NCBI RefSeq assembly: GCF_000250675.2
Contig: NC_018681.1
Coordinates: forward strand, 3,782,001-3,846,000
Direction: 5' to 3'
From: Nocardia brasiliensis ATCC 700358
Lineage (GTDB): Bacteria > Actinomycetota > Actinomycetes > Mycobacteriales > Mycobacteriaceae
Length of the DNA stretch: 64,000 nt
Made by a program: the position numbers and the translations under genes
Part shown: positions 7,697 through 16,451 of the stretch, piece after piece
Layout of the letters: every line of letters begins with the position of its first letter
Position numbering within the stretch: position 1 is the stretch's first letter
The notes under the pieces: generated by a model
Databases searched by the model: none
Seen by the model: only the letters and a program-made list of their open reading frames with translations
Told to the model about the DNA's origin: nothing

Positions 7697-9034
7697 ATGC
7701 TCGACGTGCACACCGACCATCCCTACGACTACTACTACCGCCCTGGGATGCCGCTGCGACCTGCTCCGCCGCGCGCCGTGCCCTCCGAATTGTGGTACGA
7801 GCCAAGGAAATCGATTCTGTCGCCGTGGCTGGAGGTGCGGCCGATCCCGGTCGAGACGCCGCGCACCCGTCTGATGGCCGACCATCTGTGGCAGGGGGAC
7901 GAACCGATGGACCGGCTGGTCGCCGCCTTCGCCCGGATCGGCGCCGCCGCGGGCCGGCGCCTGCTCGACCAGGCGCTCGACCACGGCATCGAGACGGTGG
8001 ACGACCCACCGCCGGAACTGGTTTCGCTGTTCGCGAGCCTGGACACCCCGCCGGACTGGTACGACCCGCAGCTGTGGGAGTACGGCCGCCGCCTGTGGAT
8101 CAATGTCTCGACCTCCGGCAAACTCGCGATGGGCGTGCAGGACTTCATGGGCACGTTCGTCGGCGCCGAGGTGGCCTCGGCGACCGGTGCCACCGGGCGG
8201 TTCGTCAACGACCCGTACCGGCGAAACCTGGAGACCGCCACCTGGTTTCGCAACGTCACCGTGCGCGGCGGCATGCAACGCTGGTCACCGGTGTTCAAGG
8301 ACACCGTGCGGGTGCGGCTGATGCACGCCCAGGTGCGCGCGGGCCTGCGCCGGGCCTGGGGCGCGGACCATTTCGCAGCGCACGGCAACCCGATCTCGAA
8401 CAGCACCATGATGGGCGCCGCCGTGACGTTCGGACTGTCCCCGATGTGTTTCGACCACGCGCACGGACGGCCGTGCACTGAGCGGCAACTGAACGCGGTG
8501 ATGCACTACTGGGCCTACATCGCCTACGTCTTCGGTGTAGCCGATGAACTCATCCCGCGCTCGGCCGTCGAAGGCATGGAGATGTCGGACTACATGGTCG
8601 CGACGGCGGGCACGGCGCCGGAGTGGACCGCGACCATGGCGGGCGCGGCGACCCACCGGCTCGCGGGCACCACCCTGGCCGATCGGCTGAAGGTACAGGC
8701 GACGGCGCCGCTCGTCGGCTTGCTGGCCTACTTCAGCAGCCCAGGATTGGTACGAGAACTGCTGCGCGACACACCATTACACAGCGTGCCGATCCAGCCG
8801 TGGGCCGCGCTGACCGGCGTCGCGGCCGGGCTCGACGTCCGGCTGCGCGCACTCGACGACAAGCTGCCGGGCGCCCGGCGGCGCCGGACGCGCCGCGCCG
8901 CCGCCGACGACCCGGTCTGGCGGCGCAACACCAAGGTGGCGAAGCTGCTCGCGGCTCGGGTCGGCATCTACGGCACGCCCTACGACCAGCACGACGAATC
9001 CGCCGTGGGCCTCAACCGCTGTCCCGTCCGATGA
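7697..9034 (+). CDS. Oxygenase MpaB / Lcp-like protein (DUF2236), second copy
   Basis: The 445-residue product is a longer DUF2236 protein closer to the Lcp arrangement: PPDWYDPQLWEYGRRL, a GVQDFMGTFVGAEV helix, RNLETATWFRNVT (Arg/Thr region near the heme lysine/threonine of Lcp) and VRLMHAQVR, whose His corresponds to the axial heme ligand. No signal peptide is visible, unlike secreted Lcp, so it probably acts inside the cell. It starts 3 bp after the first copy and overlaps the ferredoxin gene by ATGA, so the three products are probably made together and may form an electron-transfer pair or heteromer. Confidence 0.8.
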   Translation: MLDVHTDHPYDYYYRPGMPLRPAPPRAVPSELWYEPRKSILSPWLEVRPIPVETPRTRLMADHLWQGDEPMDRLVAAFARIGAAAGRRLLDQALDHGIETVDDPPPELVSLFASLDTPPDWYDPQLWEYGRRLWINVSTSGKLAMGVQDFMGTFVGAEVASATGATGRFVNDPYRRNLETATWFRNVTVRGGMQRWSPVFKDTVRVRLMHAQVRAGLRRAWGADHFAAHGNPISNSTMMGAAVTFGLSPMCFDHAHGRPCTERQLNAVMHYWAYIAYVFGVADELIPRSAVEGMEMSDYMVATAGTAPEWTATMAGAATHRLAGTTLADRLKVQATAPLVGLLAYFSSPGLVRELLRDTPLHSVPIQPWAALTGVAAGLDVRLRALDDKLPGARRRRTRRAAADDPVWRRNTKVAKLLAARVGIYGTPYDQHDESAVGLNRCPVR

Positions 9035-9267
9035 TCCGCCCGCCCGCGCTGGTGGTGCGGTTGCGACGCTCCGGCCGAACCCTCACCGTCCCAGTCGAAC
9101 TCACCGTGCTGGAGGCGCTGGAGCGTGCGGGCATCCCGATCCCGTCCCTGTGCCGGGCGGGTATCTGTGGTACCTGCGAGACCGTGGCTCTTGCCGCACC
9201 GCCGCGCGTCATCCGGCCCTGTGTGACCACGGCGGGACAGGACGCCCAACTAACTCTGGATCTCTGA
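9031..9267 (+). CDS. Small [2Fe-2S] ferredoxin
   Basis: A 78-residue plant-type ferredoxin domain with the cluster motif C-R-A-G-I-C-G-T-C (C-x4-C-x2-C) and the fourth cysteine in VIRPCVTT. The N-terminus forms the usual beta strands LTVPVELTVLEALE. The ATG overlaps the stop of the preceding oxygenase gene (ATGA), which decides the start and implies translational coupling. It is the obvious electron carrier for one or both DUF2236 oxygenases, although Lcp-type enzymes are not known to require a ferredoxin. The last 18 bp overlap the convergent TetR gene. Confidence 0.85.
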   Translation: MIRPPALVVRLRRSGRTLTVPVELTVLEALERAGIPIPSLCRAGICGTCETVALAAPPRVIRPCVTTAGQDAQLTLDL

Positions 9268-9846
9268 GTTCGTCTGTGCCCCAGCTTGTTCGACGCGCTG
9301 CGCCAACCCGTCCACGATCAGTGTCAGCCCCGCCTCGAACGCCGATTCGTGATCGATGCGCGGGATATCCGGTACCGGTGCCGCGGAGCCGTCGTCCGCC
9401 TGTTCTTCGAGCACCGCGCCTACCGTGAACCGGCTCGCGGTCAACATCGCCAGCTGCGCGTCCCGTTCGGGCACGCCGGCCGCGACGAGGAACGCCATCT
9501 TGTGCTCGAGCCGGCCGAGATCTCCCGCGCCCGGATGGGTGCCGGCGTGCAGCCTCGCGCCGTCGCGGCGCAGCAGCAGGGTGCGCCGGAAGCTGCGGGT
9601 GTTCTCGCGGAACCAGTCCTGCCAGTCGTCGGTGGGCGTCGGCAGCGCGGCCGTCGCGTGCGGTGCCATCGCGGCCTCGGCCATGGCGGCGAGCAGGTCT
9701 TCCTTCTTGCGGAAGTGCCAGTAGAGCGAGGGCTGCTCGACGCCGAGCCGCTTCGCGAGTTGCCGCGTGCTGACCGTGTCCAGTCCGACCTCGTCCAGTA
9801 GCGCGAGCGCCTCGGCGATCACCGTTTCCCGGTTCAGCTTTGCCAT
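9250..9846 (-). CDS. TetR-class tetracycline repressor homologue
   Basis: This 198-residue protein aligns along its length with classical Tn10-type TetR rather than only with the superfamily. The DNA-binding head has STRQLAKRLGVEQPSLYWHFRKKEDLL. The core has WQDWFRENTRSFRRTLL and RDGARLHAGTHP, retaining the positions of TetR Asn82, Phe86, His100 and Thr103 that contact tetracycline; a His also lies near position 64. FTVGAVLEEQ matches the TetR FTLGCVLEDQ helix. It is divergent from a TetX-like monooxygenase with two tet-operator-like palindromes between, so it probably represses both genes and is released by a tetracycline-like ligand. Confidence 0.9.
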   Translation of the reverse strand: MAKLNRETVIAEALALLDEVGLDTVSTRQLAKRLGVEQPSLYWHFRKKEDLLAAMAEAAMAPHATAALPTPTDDWQDWFRENTRSFRRTLLLRRDGARLHAGTHPGAGDLGRLEHKMAFLVAAGVPERDAQLAMLTASRFTVGAVLEEQADDGSAAPVPDIPRIDHESAFEAGLTLIVDGLAQRVEQAGAQTNSEIQS

Positions 9847-9852
9847 ATTGAC

Positions 9853-9902
9853 AATCTATCAGCGATAGGTAGCCTCGAAGCAGAACCTATCACTGATAGA
9901 TT
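9853..9902. promoter_or_regulatory. Twin tet-operator-like palindromes
   Basis: CTATCAGCGATAG (9856-9868) and CTATCACTGATAG (9887-9899) lie 31 bp apart centre to centre in the 65-bp divergent promoter. The Tn10 tetO core is CTATCAGTGATAG or CTATCATTGATAG, so the matches are 12 of 13 to the nearest natural core, in the same two-operator layout as Tn10. The start codons on either side lie 10 bp and 13 bp from the nearest core. Confidence 0.9.
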
Positions 9903-9911
9903 GGAGTGGTC

Positions 9912-11162
9912 ATGACGGCCGTTCGTTCCTTGAAGGTCCTCATCTGTGGTGGCGGCATCGCGGGGCAAGCCCTGGCCTACTGGCTCGCCCGCGGCGGTCA
10001 CCAGGTGGTCGTCGCGGAACGCTTCCCGGCGCTGCGTGCCACCGGTGCCCAAGTCGACCTGCGCGGTCAGGGCATCGACGCCGTCGAACGCATGGGCCTG
10101 CTCGATGCGGTGCGGAGCAAACTCGTGCACGAAGCCGGCGTCTCGTTCGTGGACGCGCGGGGCCGCGCGCGCGGGACGATCATGGCCAACACTTCCGGCC
10201 AGGGCAGGCAGACCCTGACCTCCGAGTACGAGATCATGCGCGGTGACCTGGTGCGCATCCTGCACGAGGCGGCCGCGGACGATGTGCGGTACCTCTTCGG
10301 ACGCACCGTGGAACGGTTCGAACAGGACGACGCGCGGGTGCTCGCCCACTTCTCCGACGGCAGCTCCGGCGAATTCGACCTCCTGGTCGGCGCGGACGGT
10401 CAGGGCTCCCGGATCCGCCGCGCGATCCAGCCCACCGGCGCGCCCGACCCCTACTGGCCGGTGGGCATCCACATGGCCTACTGGTTCATTCCGCGCATCG
10501 CCGCGGACGGCGATATCCGCGACACCTATCTCGCACCGCACGGCCGAATGATCATGCGTCGCAGTCACAATCCGGCCGAGACGCAGGTCTACCTCATGCT
10601 GCGCGAGACCTCCGCCGAGGCGTCGGCGGTGCATCGCGAACCGGTCGAGCGCCAAAAGCAGTTCTGGACCGAACGATTTCTCGACGCGGGCTGGCAGACC
10701 GAGCGTTTCCTCGACGGCATGCGCACCACCGAAAGCTTCTACTCGCAAGAGGCATTGCAGGTGCGCACGGACACCTGGTCCGGCGGGCGCGTCGTGCTGC
10801 TCGGCGACGCCGCCCACTGCGCCTCGCCCTACAGCGGCATGGGTGTGTCCGGTGCACTGGTCGGCGCGTACGTGCTGGCGGGCGAGATCAACCGGCATAC
10901 CGGGGATCTGCCGACGGCACTGGCGAACTACGACACCACATTGCGGCCGTTCGTGGACGAGATCCAGGCTGCGGTGAAGCCGCGGCTGCTCCGGTTGGGC
11001 ATGCCGTCGACACAACTCGGCATCGACGCGTTTCATGCCTTGACGGCGGCCGCCTGCGCGCTGCGTATTCCCGAACTCGTCGCGCGGCGCGCGACAACGG
11101 ACCGGGGTGGTGACTGGTCGCTTCCGGTGTACCCGGAACTCAGTTCCGCAGCAGCGTCCTGA
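9912..11162 (+). CDS. FAD-dependent monooxygenase, TetX-like
   Basis: A 416-residue class A flavoprotein monooxygenase. The FAD Rossmann motif is GGGIAGQALAYWLARGG at residues about 13-29, the DG motif is LVGADGQGSRIRRA, and the GD motif is LLGDAAHCASPYSGMG. The family includes TetX, which hydroxylates and inactivates tetracyclines, but also many hydroxylases of other aromatics. GGAG at 9903-9906 places the start at the ATG at 9912 rather than the GTG at 9906. Control by a TetR homologue through tet-like operators supports tetracycline-like antibiotics as inducer and possibly substrate. The 3' end overlaps the convergent UbiB-like gene by 23 bp. Confidence 0.88.
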   Translation: MTAVRSLKVLICGGGIAGQALAYWLARGGHQVVVAERFPALRATGAQVDLRGQGIDAVERMGLLDAVRSKLVHEAGVSFVDARGRARGTIMANTSGQGRQTLTSEYEIMRGDLVRILHEAAADDVRYLFGRTVERFEQDDARVLAHFSDGSSGEFDLLVGADGQGSRIRRAIQPTGAPDPYWPVGIHMAYWFIPRIAADGDIRDTYLAPHGRMIMRRSHNPAETQVYLMLRETSAEASAVHREPVERQKQFWTERFLDAGWQTERFLDGMRTTESFYSQEALQVRTDTWSGGRVVLLGDAAHCASPYSGMGVSGALVGAYVLAGEINRHTGDLPTALANYDTTLRPFVDEIQAAVKPRLLRLGMPSTQLGIDAFHALTAAACALRIPELVARRATTDRGGDWSLPVYPELSSAAAS

Positions 11163-13101
11163 TCCCCAGCGCCGCGCCGATCAAGCCCAGCGCCGCGGCG
11201 AGCACCGCGGAAACCGCTACGCCGCCGATCAATTCGGCGTCGCTCCCGGCGACCAGGAGCACCGCCGCGGCGATTACACACGCCGCGGCGAACAGTGCGG
11301 TGATCAGTCGCTGGGCGAGTTCGGAGAGGAACGCGCGATCGGCCGGATGCTCGAAAACGCGCACGCCGACGCTGAATCGCCCCGCCGCCAGGTCCGCGCT
11401 GATCTTGTCGATCCGTCCCGGAAGTCGTTGCAGCACCGGGAGAACCGCCAAAGCCTGGCCTTTGGCGCGAACGGCGAGGCGGTCGGGCGAGAGCAGGGGC
11501 GCGAGGATGTCGTCGCCGGTGCGCCGCGCCGCCACCAGTAGATCGAAGCCGGGATCGAGCAGCAGCAGTGTGCCTTCCACCGACGCGAGGGTGCGGAAGA
11601 CCCCGGCCACCTGGCCGGGGATGGCGAACCCGGCCGCGGCGATCAGTCCGATCATCTCGGTGAACAGCGCTTTGCTGCCGCTGGCACCGAACCCGCCCCG
11701 GAACCGGACGATGACCTGCCCCATCCGGCGCTCGAAGGCGCGCCGGTCGAACGCCGCGGGCTCGCCGAGCAGCCGCAGCATGGCATCGGTCGCACCGACC
11801 GAATCGTCCCCGTCGATGGCGACGAGGAATGCGGCGATGGCCAGCCGCTCCGTTTCGTCGAGCCGGCCGACCGCGCCGAAATCGAGCAGGCCGAGCCGCC
11901 CTTGCGCATCGACGAGCACGTTGCCCGGGTGCAGATCGGCGTGGAACACCCCGGTGACCAAGATCTGCCGCAGCGTTTCCGACAGCAGCGTGGCAGCGGC
12001 GCTCGCGCGGGTGGGGGAGTCCAAGCGGTCGAGCACCGTGCGGGCCGAGCCGACCGGCACGCCGTCGAGCCGCTGCATCACGAGCAGGCTCGACGAGGAG
12101 AGCTCGGGATAGGCCGCAGGAATCGTGATCGCCGAATCCTGCGCCGCCCCAGCGAGATTGCGCATGTTGTCGAGCTCGACGGTGTAGTCCAGTTCTTCGG
12201 TCAGCGAGGCGGCGAAGCCCGCGACGAGATCGGTCACACCCATCTCCCGGGCCCAGGACGCGTCGCGCTCCAGCTTGCGCGCGAACCGTCCCATGATCTG
12301 CAGGTCGCGGGCGACCTGGACGCGGGCCCCCGGCCGCTGCACCTTGACGACCACGCGGCTGCCGTCGGTGAGTACCGCGGCGTGCGCCTGCCCGACCGAC
12401 GCGGCGGCCAGCGGTTCCTGTTCGATCGAGGCGAAGACCTCGGCGGCCGGACGCCCGAGTTGGGCCGCGATGATCAACTCCACCTGATCCCATGGCAGCG
12501 GCGTCGCGTCGGTTTGCAACGTCGCCAGTTGGTCGGCGATCGTGGCGGGGACGACATCCCTTCGGGTGGACAGCATTTGGCCGAGTTTGACGAAGGTGAC
12601 ACCGGCATCGTTCAGCGCGTCACGCAGGTTGGCCGCCGCCGCGCTGGTCCGGTCCGGGTGTGCCCGCGAGCCGCGCAGCAGGAACCCGCCCAGCCCGTGC
12701 CGGATCAGCACACCGAGCAACTGCCAGTACCGGATCGCCTCCTGCCGCGACCGCCGCCAGCGCCGCACCAGCGCGATCGGACCCGGCACCGACCCGCTGG
12801 GCACGATGATCTCGGCGACGTAGAGCACCGCGAGCAGCAGCACGAAGATCCACGCCCACAGCAGCACGATCACGGTGAGCGCGCCCCACGGCGCGGCGAT
12901 CGCACCGGCGTCGTCGACCAGTCCGAGCCGATGCGCCAACGCGGTCGCCGCCGTCGACCCCGCCACCGGAAACACCGCGGACAGCAGCACGGTCCGCGGC
13001 CAGCCCACCGGCGTCCCGATCACCCGCCGGGCGACGGTCGCGATCAGCCACACCAGCAGCGCCCACCCGACGAGCACGAAAACCGCTGATACCACCGTCA
13101 T
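11140..13101 (-). CDS. UbiB/ABC1/ADCK-family atypical kinase with membrane segments
   Basis: About 653 residues. Three or four hydrophobic segments precede an ABC1 kinase-like core holding the family's KxGQ motif (FVKLGQMLSTRRD, near residue 171), the Ala-rich AAASVGQAHAA loop, VVVKVQRPG with the ATP lysine, HADLHPGN (near 389) and DFG (near 406). Two C-terminal hydrophobic helices follow. Family members act at membranes in quinone or lipid homeostasis; the role in actinobacteria is not settled. The start was placed at the ATG before TVVSAVFVLVGW, where the first transmembrane segment begins; an in-frame start at 13170 would add a non-hydrophobic tail. Confidence 0.85.
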   Translation of the reverse strand: MTVVSAVFVLVGWALLVWLIATVARRVIGTPVGWPRTVLLSAVFPVAGSTAATALAHRLGLVDDAGAIAAPWGALTVIVLLWAWIFVLLLAVLYVAEIIVPSGSVPGPIALVRRWRRSRQEAIRYWQLLGVLIRHGLGGFLLRGSRAHPDRTSAAAANLRDALNDAGVTFVKLGQMLSTRRDVVPATIADQLATLQTDATPLPWDQVELIIAAQLGRPAAEVFASIEQEPLAAASVGQAHAAVLTDGSRVVVKVQRPGARVQVARDLQIMGRFARKLERDASWAREMGVTDLVAGFAASLTEELDYTVELDNMRNLAGAAQDSAITIPAAYPELSSSSLLVMQRLDGVPVGSARTVLDRLDSPTRASAAATLLSETLRQILVTGVFHADLHPGNVLVDAQGRLGLLDFGAVGRLDETERLAIAAFLVAIDGDDSVGATDAMLRLLGEPAAFDRRAFERRMGQVIVRFRGGFGASGSKALFTEMIGLIAAAGFAIPGQVAGVFRTLASVEGTLLLLDPGFDLLVAARRTGDDILAPLLSPDRLAVRAKGQALAVLPVLQRLPGRIDKISADLAAGRFSVGVRVFEHPADRAFLSELAQRLITALFAAACVIAAAVLLVAGSDAELIGGVAVSAVLAAALGLIGAALGIRTLLRN

Positions 13102-13319
13102 CACGACCACCCGCGATTCGCCATGCGCCGAGCATGCCGGAGCCCCCGTCCGCTGACCATCGGGGATCACCCTGATGCCTCAGGGTGGAGCGGGGATTCC
13201 GCGCAGCCCCGGAACGGTTCCCGGCGGGAATTCGGGTAGTCGAGTACCTATATGCGCACCGCTGCGCCGGGCGACAATGGAGACGTTCGAATCGTCGGGG
13301 CCTGATGAGGATGTGGGAC

Positions 13320-14306
13320 ATGGTCACCCTGCGTATTGCGACGTTCAATCTCGAGAATTTCGACGAGACGCCGAATCCCGGACCGTTCGAGCCGACCCTC
13401 GCCGACCGTATCGCGGTGATGCGACCGCAGATCGATCGGCTGCGGGCCGACATCCTGTGCCTGCAGGAGGTGAACGGTCAGGAGCGTTCGGGACAGCCGC
13501 GGGCGCTGCTGGCGCTGGCCGATCTGCTGCAGGGCACTCGACTGTCCGGCTGGAATGTCGTGTCGACGGAGAAGGCCAACGGTGAGGTGTTCGACGAACG
13601 AAATCTCGTGCTGGTCACCTCCTTGCCCGTCACCGCGCGCACGCAACTGCTCAACGATCTGGTCGCGGCGCCGATGTATCAGATCCTGACCGCGAATCCG
13701 CCTGCGGCGCAACCGCGCCCGATCAATATCGAGCGCCCGATACTGCACGTCGAACTGGACCTGCTCGGTGCCCCGCTGCACGTGATCGTCGTGCACCTGA
13801 AGTCGAAACTGCCGACCGATATCCCCGGCCAGAAGGCCGACCGCTTCACCTGGCGCGACGCCGGAGCGATGGCCGAGGGCTCGTTCCTGTCCGGCATGAA
13901 ACGGATGAGCCAGGCCGTCGAGGTGCGCAGGCTCATCGACCAGATCCTGGACCGGGACGCGGCGGCCCGCATCGTGGTCGCGGGCGACTTCAACGCGACC
14001 GCCGACGAGGTGCCGCTGGTCGCGATCCGCGGCGACGTGGAGGACACCGGCAACGGCGCGCTCGCCGGCCGGGTCCTGGTACCGCTCGAGCACACGGTGC
14101 CCGAACCCGCGCGCTACACGCTGTTCCACCACGGCCGCGGCGCGATGCTGGACCACCTGCTCGTCACCCGCAACCTGCTCGCCAATTATCGTGGCACCGA
14201 GATCCACAACGAGGTGCTGCACGACGAGTCGGCCGACTTCGCGACGGACAAGAAGTACCCGGAGTCCGACCATGCCCCGGTGGTCGCTACGTTCGAATTC
14301 ACCTGA
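13320..14306 (+). CDS. Endonuclease/exonuclease/phosphatase-family protein
   Basis: The 328-residue product has all the metal-dependent hydrolase motifs of the EEP superfamily: ATFNLENF at the N-terminus, LCLQEVNG with the metal-binding Glu, VVHLKS, AGDFNAT, MLDHLLVTRNL and the terminal SDHAPVVATFEF with the catalytic Asp-His pair. The family spans DNases, sphingomyelinases and phosphatases. No signal peptide is visible. In-frame ATGs at 13305 and 13311 are alternatives; 13320 was chosen for its GGGA spacing and because homologous sequence starts there. Confidence 0.88.
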   Translation: MVTLRIATFNLENFDETPNPGPFEPTLADRIAVMRPQIDRLRADILCLQEVNGQERSGQPRALLALADLLQGTRLSGWNVVSTEKANGEVFDERNLVLVTSLPVTARTQLLNDLVAAPMYQILTANPPAAQPRPINIERPILHVELDLLGAPLHVIVVHLKSKLPTDIPGQKADRFTWRDAGAMAEGSFLSGMKRMSQAVEVRRLIDQILDRDAAARIVVAGDFNATADEVPLVAIRGDVEDTGNGALAGRVLVPLEHTVPEPARYTLFHHGRGAMLDHLLVTRNLLANYRGTEIHNEVLHDESADFATDKKYPESDHAPVVATFEFT

Positions 14307-14330
14307 GCAGCAGCGAGTTCGACGCAGAGA

Positions 14331-15779
14331 TCATTCGGCGGGCGCGCTGCCGACGGATTTGCGCGCGGGCATACAGGCCGAGGCGAGCAGCATGATGACC
14401 GCCATCACCGTCACCGTGATGAACACCAGATGCACCGCCGAGGACAGTGTGGCCGGCGCCGGATGGTCGGTGTCACCGATACGTGCGTTCACGATCGCAC
14501 CGAACACCGCGACGCCGACCGCGCTGCCGATCGAGCGGGCGAACATGTTCGCCGAGGTGACGACGCCGCGTTCGGACCATTCCGCGCTCGCCTGCGCGGC
14601 GATGAGCGTGGGCGCGGCGACCAAGCCCATGCCCGCGCCGATCAGGAAACACGAGGCGGCAACCTGCCACAGCGTCGAATTCTCGGTGATCAGCAGGGTG
14701 GTCGCGGCGCCCACCGTCGCCAGTCCGCTGCCGATCAGCGCGGTGGCTCGAAATCCGAGGCGCAGGTACACCTTTCCGGCGAGGGCGGCGGCGATCGGCC
14801 AGCCGAGCGTGAGCGCGCCGACGGTGAGCCCGGCGACCAGCGCGCCGGTGCCGAGCACGCCTTGCGTGAAAGTCGGCACGTAGGAGGTCAATCCGAGCAG
14901 GATCGCGCCGACCAGCACGCCCACCACGCTGCTCGCGACGAGTACGCGGCGGGTGAACACCCAGAGCGGCAGCACCGGATTCGCGGCCCGCCGTTCCACC
15001 AGGCCGAACAGCACCAGCAGCAGTGCACCCCCGGCGAAGATGGCCACGCTGGTCGGCGAACTCCAGGCCCACGCCTGCCCGCCCTCGAGCAGGCCGAGGA
15101 TCAGTGCGCCCGCGCCGACGGTCAGCAGTGCGGCGCCGAGATAGTCCACCTGCTGCTTGCGTCGCGGCGCGCTCTCCTTGAAGCTGCGCAACAGCATCCA
15201 CCCGGCCACGGCGGACAGCGGCAGATTGATCAGGAAGATCCAGCGCCAGCTGACGTAGTCGGCGAAGATACCGCCGAGCAGCGGGCCCGCCACCGACGAC
15301 AACGCCCAGATGCTGGCCAGGTAGCCCTGTACCTTGGCGCGTTCGGTCAGGGTGTAGAGGTCGCCCGCGATGGTCATCGTCATCGGCTGGATCGCGCCCG
15401 CGCCGATGCCCTGCACCGCGCGGAAGATGATCAGTCCCAGCATGCTGGTCGCGAGGCCGCACAGCAGCGAGCCGAGCGCGAACACGGCGACGCCGAAGAG
15501 AATGACGGGCTTGCGGCCGACCGTGTCGGCGATCTTGCCGTAGATCGGGACGGTGACCGCCTGCGCGAGCAGATAGATGGAGAACAACCAGGGGAATTGG
15601 GCGAATCCGCCGAGGCTGCTGGTGATCGTCAGCACCGCGGTGGCGATGATGGTCGAATCCAAGGCGACCAGACCCGTCGCGAGCATCAGCGAGCCGAGAA
15701 TGGCGCCACGCTCCGAACGAAGACCTACGGACGACTGCACGGTCTCGGTCGCCACACGCGGCCCCTCTCGTTCGCTCAC
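14331..15779 (-). CDS. MFS drug exporter of the DHA2 (EmrB/QacA) 14-helix family
   Basis: A 482-residue polytopic protein with 14 predicted helices. The first helix LMLATGLVALDSTIIATAV has the D1 motif of DHA2 exporters, motif A appears as GKIADTVGRKPVILFG, and motif C-like WRWIFLINLPLSAVAG follows helix 5. It probably exports hydrophobic drugs or metabolites using the proton gradient. The start is GTG, preceded only by a weak GGTGG. It is transcribed away from the large biosynthetic cluster and separated from it by 672 bp; a role in exporting the cluster product is possible but unproved because the cluster has its own ABC exporter. Confidence 0.9.
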   Translation of the reverse strand: MSEREGPRVATETVQSSVGLRSERGAILGSLMLATGLVALDSTIIATAVLTITSSLGGFAQFPWLFSIYLLAQAVTVPIYGKIADTVGRKPVILFGVAVFALGSLLCGLATSMLGLIIFRAVQGIGAGAIQPMTMTIAGDLYTLTERAKVQGYLASIWALSSVAGPLLGGIFADYVSWRWIFLINLPLSAVAGWMLLRSFKESAPRRKQQVDYLGAALLTVGAGALILGLLEGGQAWAWSSPTSVAIFAGGALLLVLFGLVERRAANPVLPLWVFTRRVLVASSVVGVLVGAILLGLTSYVPTFTQGVLGTGALVAGLTVGALTLGWPIAAALAGKVYLRLGFRATALIGSGLATVGAATTLLITENSTLWQVAASCFLIGAGMGLVAAPTLIAAQASAEWSERGVVTSANMFARSIGSAVGVAVFGAIVNARIGDTDHPAPATLSSAVHLVFITVTVMAVIMLLASACMPARKSVGSAPAE

Positions 15780-16172
15780 CTAACCACCAACAACGAACGT
15801 ATCTCCAGCCGAGCTATTCCCGCATGGGAATTTTCACGGACACGACTCGGTACGCCGGTGCCGGTTCGCGACCCGGCGGTGGACGGCCGCCGACGCGCAG
15901 ACGCGCGGCACGGTCCCGGTGGATGGCCGTCGCATGAACACTCGCGCATGCGACGCCGCCGCCGCGCCGCGGCAATTTGGGGACGGGCACAAATGGCTTT
16001 GTTACTCGCTCCAGGGGTGGCAAACAATTGGCAATCATATTGCCGATACGCGATGTTGCGCGCGTCGGTGAGCAAAGTATCGGGCAGTTGAATAGCGCGC
16101 GCCGCGCGGTTGACCGGGCTCGTCGAATTCGCCCCAATCGGGCGAAAAAACGGCGCAAATCAGACTTTCCGC

Positions 16173-16213
16173 ACCGCCGGTATGCGGAGGTATTTACTCC
16201 GTATATCGGCGGT
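16173..16213. promoter_or_regulatory. Long imperfect inverted repeat upstream of the cluster
   Basis: Two 17-bp arms, ACCGCCGGTATGCGGAG and CTCCGTATATCGGCGGT, pair at 15 of 17 positions around a 7-nt loop (GTATTTA). The size and the position 239 bp before the first cluster gene suit either a regulator-binding dyad or a terminator protecting the cluster from upstream transcription. Confidence 0.6.
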
Positions 16214-16230
16214 GGTCCACCTCACAGGAT

Positions 16231-16276
16231 CTTCCAGATGGAAGCTGTAGACAGTTATCTCAGTACGGGCGTACTG
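16231..16276. promoter_or_regulatory. Two adjacent palindromes, candidate operators of the cluster
   Basis: CTTCCA-GA-TGGAAG (16231-16244) and CAGTACG-GG-CGTACTG (16261-16276) are both perfect with 2-bp centres and lie 31 bp apart. The second is flanked by a further GACAGT/ACTGTC echo. Two-base centres and this spacing are typical of dimeric repressor sites. No regulator gene is adjacent. Confidence 0.5.
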
Positions 16277-16451
16277 TCTGGCCGATGTGTTCAGGACCAG
16301 CGAGTAGGTGATGCGTCAGCTCGGGCAGTAGAGCGAATTTCACCGATGTGCGCTGAGTCTCCCACGGAATAGTTGTAACGCAAGGACGCGGACGACCCCA
16401 TTCCATTCAGATACAAATACCGACCCGACCGGAAGTGAACGGGGCTCCCCG

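Larger units (their letters stand above)
15780..16451. other. Long intergenic region upstream of the PKS/NRPS cluster
   Basis: No convincing gene is present in these 672 bp, and the AT content is visibly higher than around it (for example near 15990-16060 and 16140-16210). It holds the three dyads listed separately at 16173, 16231 and 16261 and should contain the promoters of both the MFS gene and the cluster. Confidence 0.6.

Noticed and set aside
15776..16158. Frames at the left of the pre-cluster gap
   Set aside because: Both strands show short Arg/Pro-rich frames without ribosome-binding sites, and they overlap the MFS promoter region.
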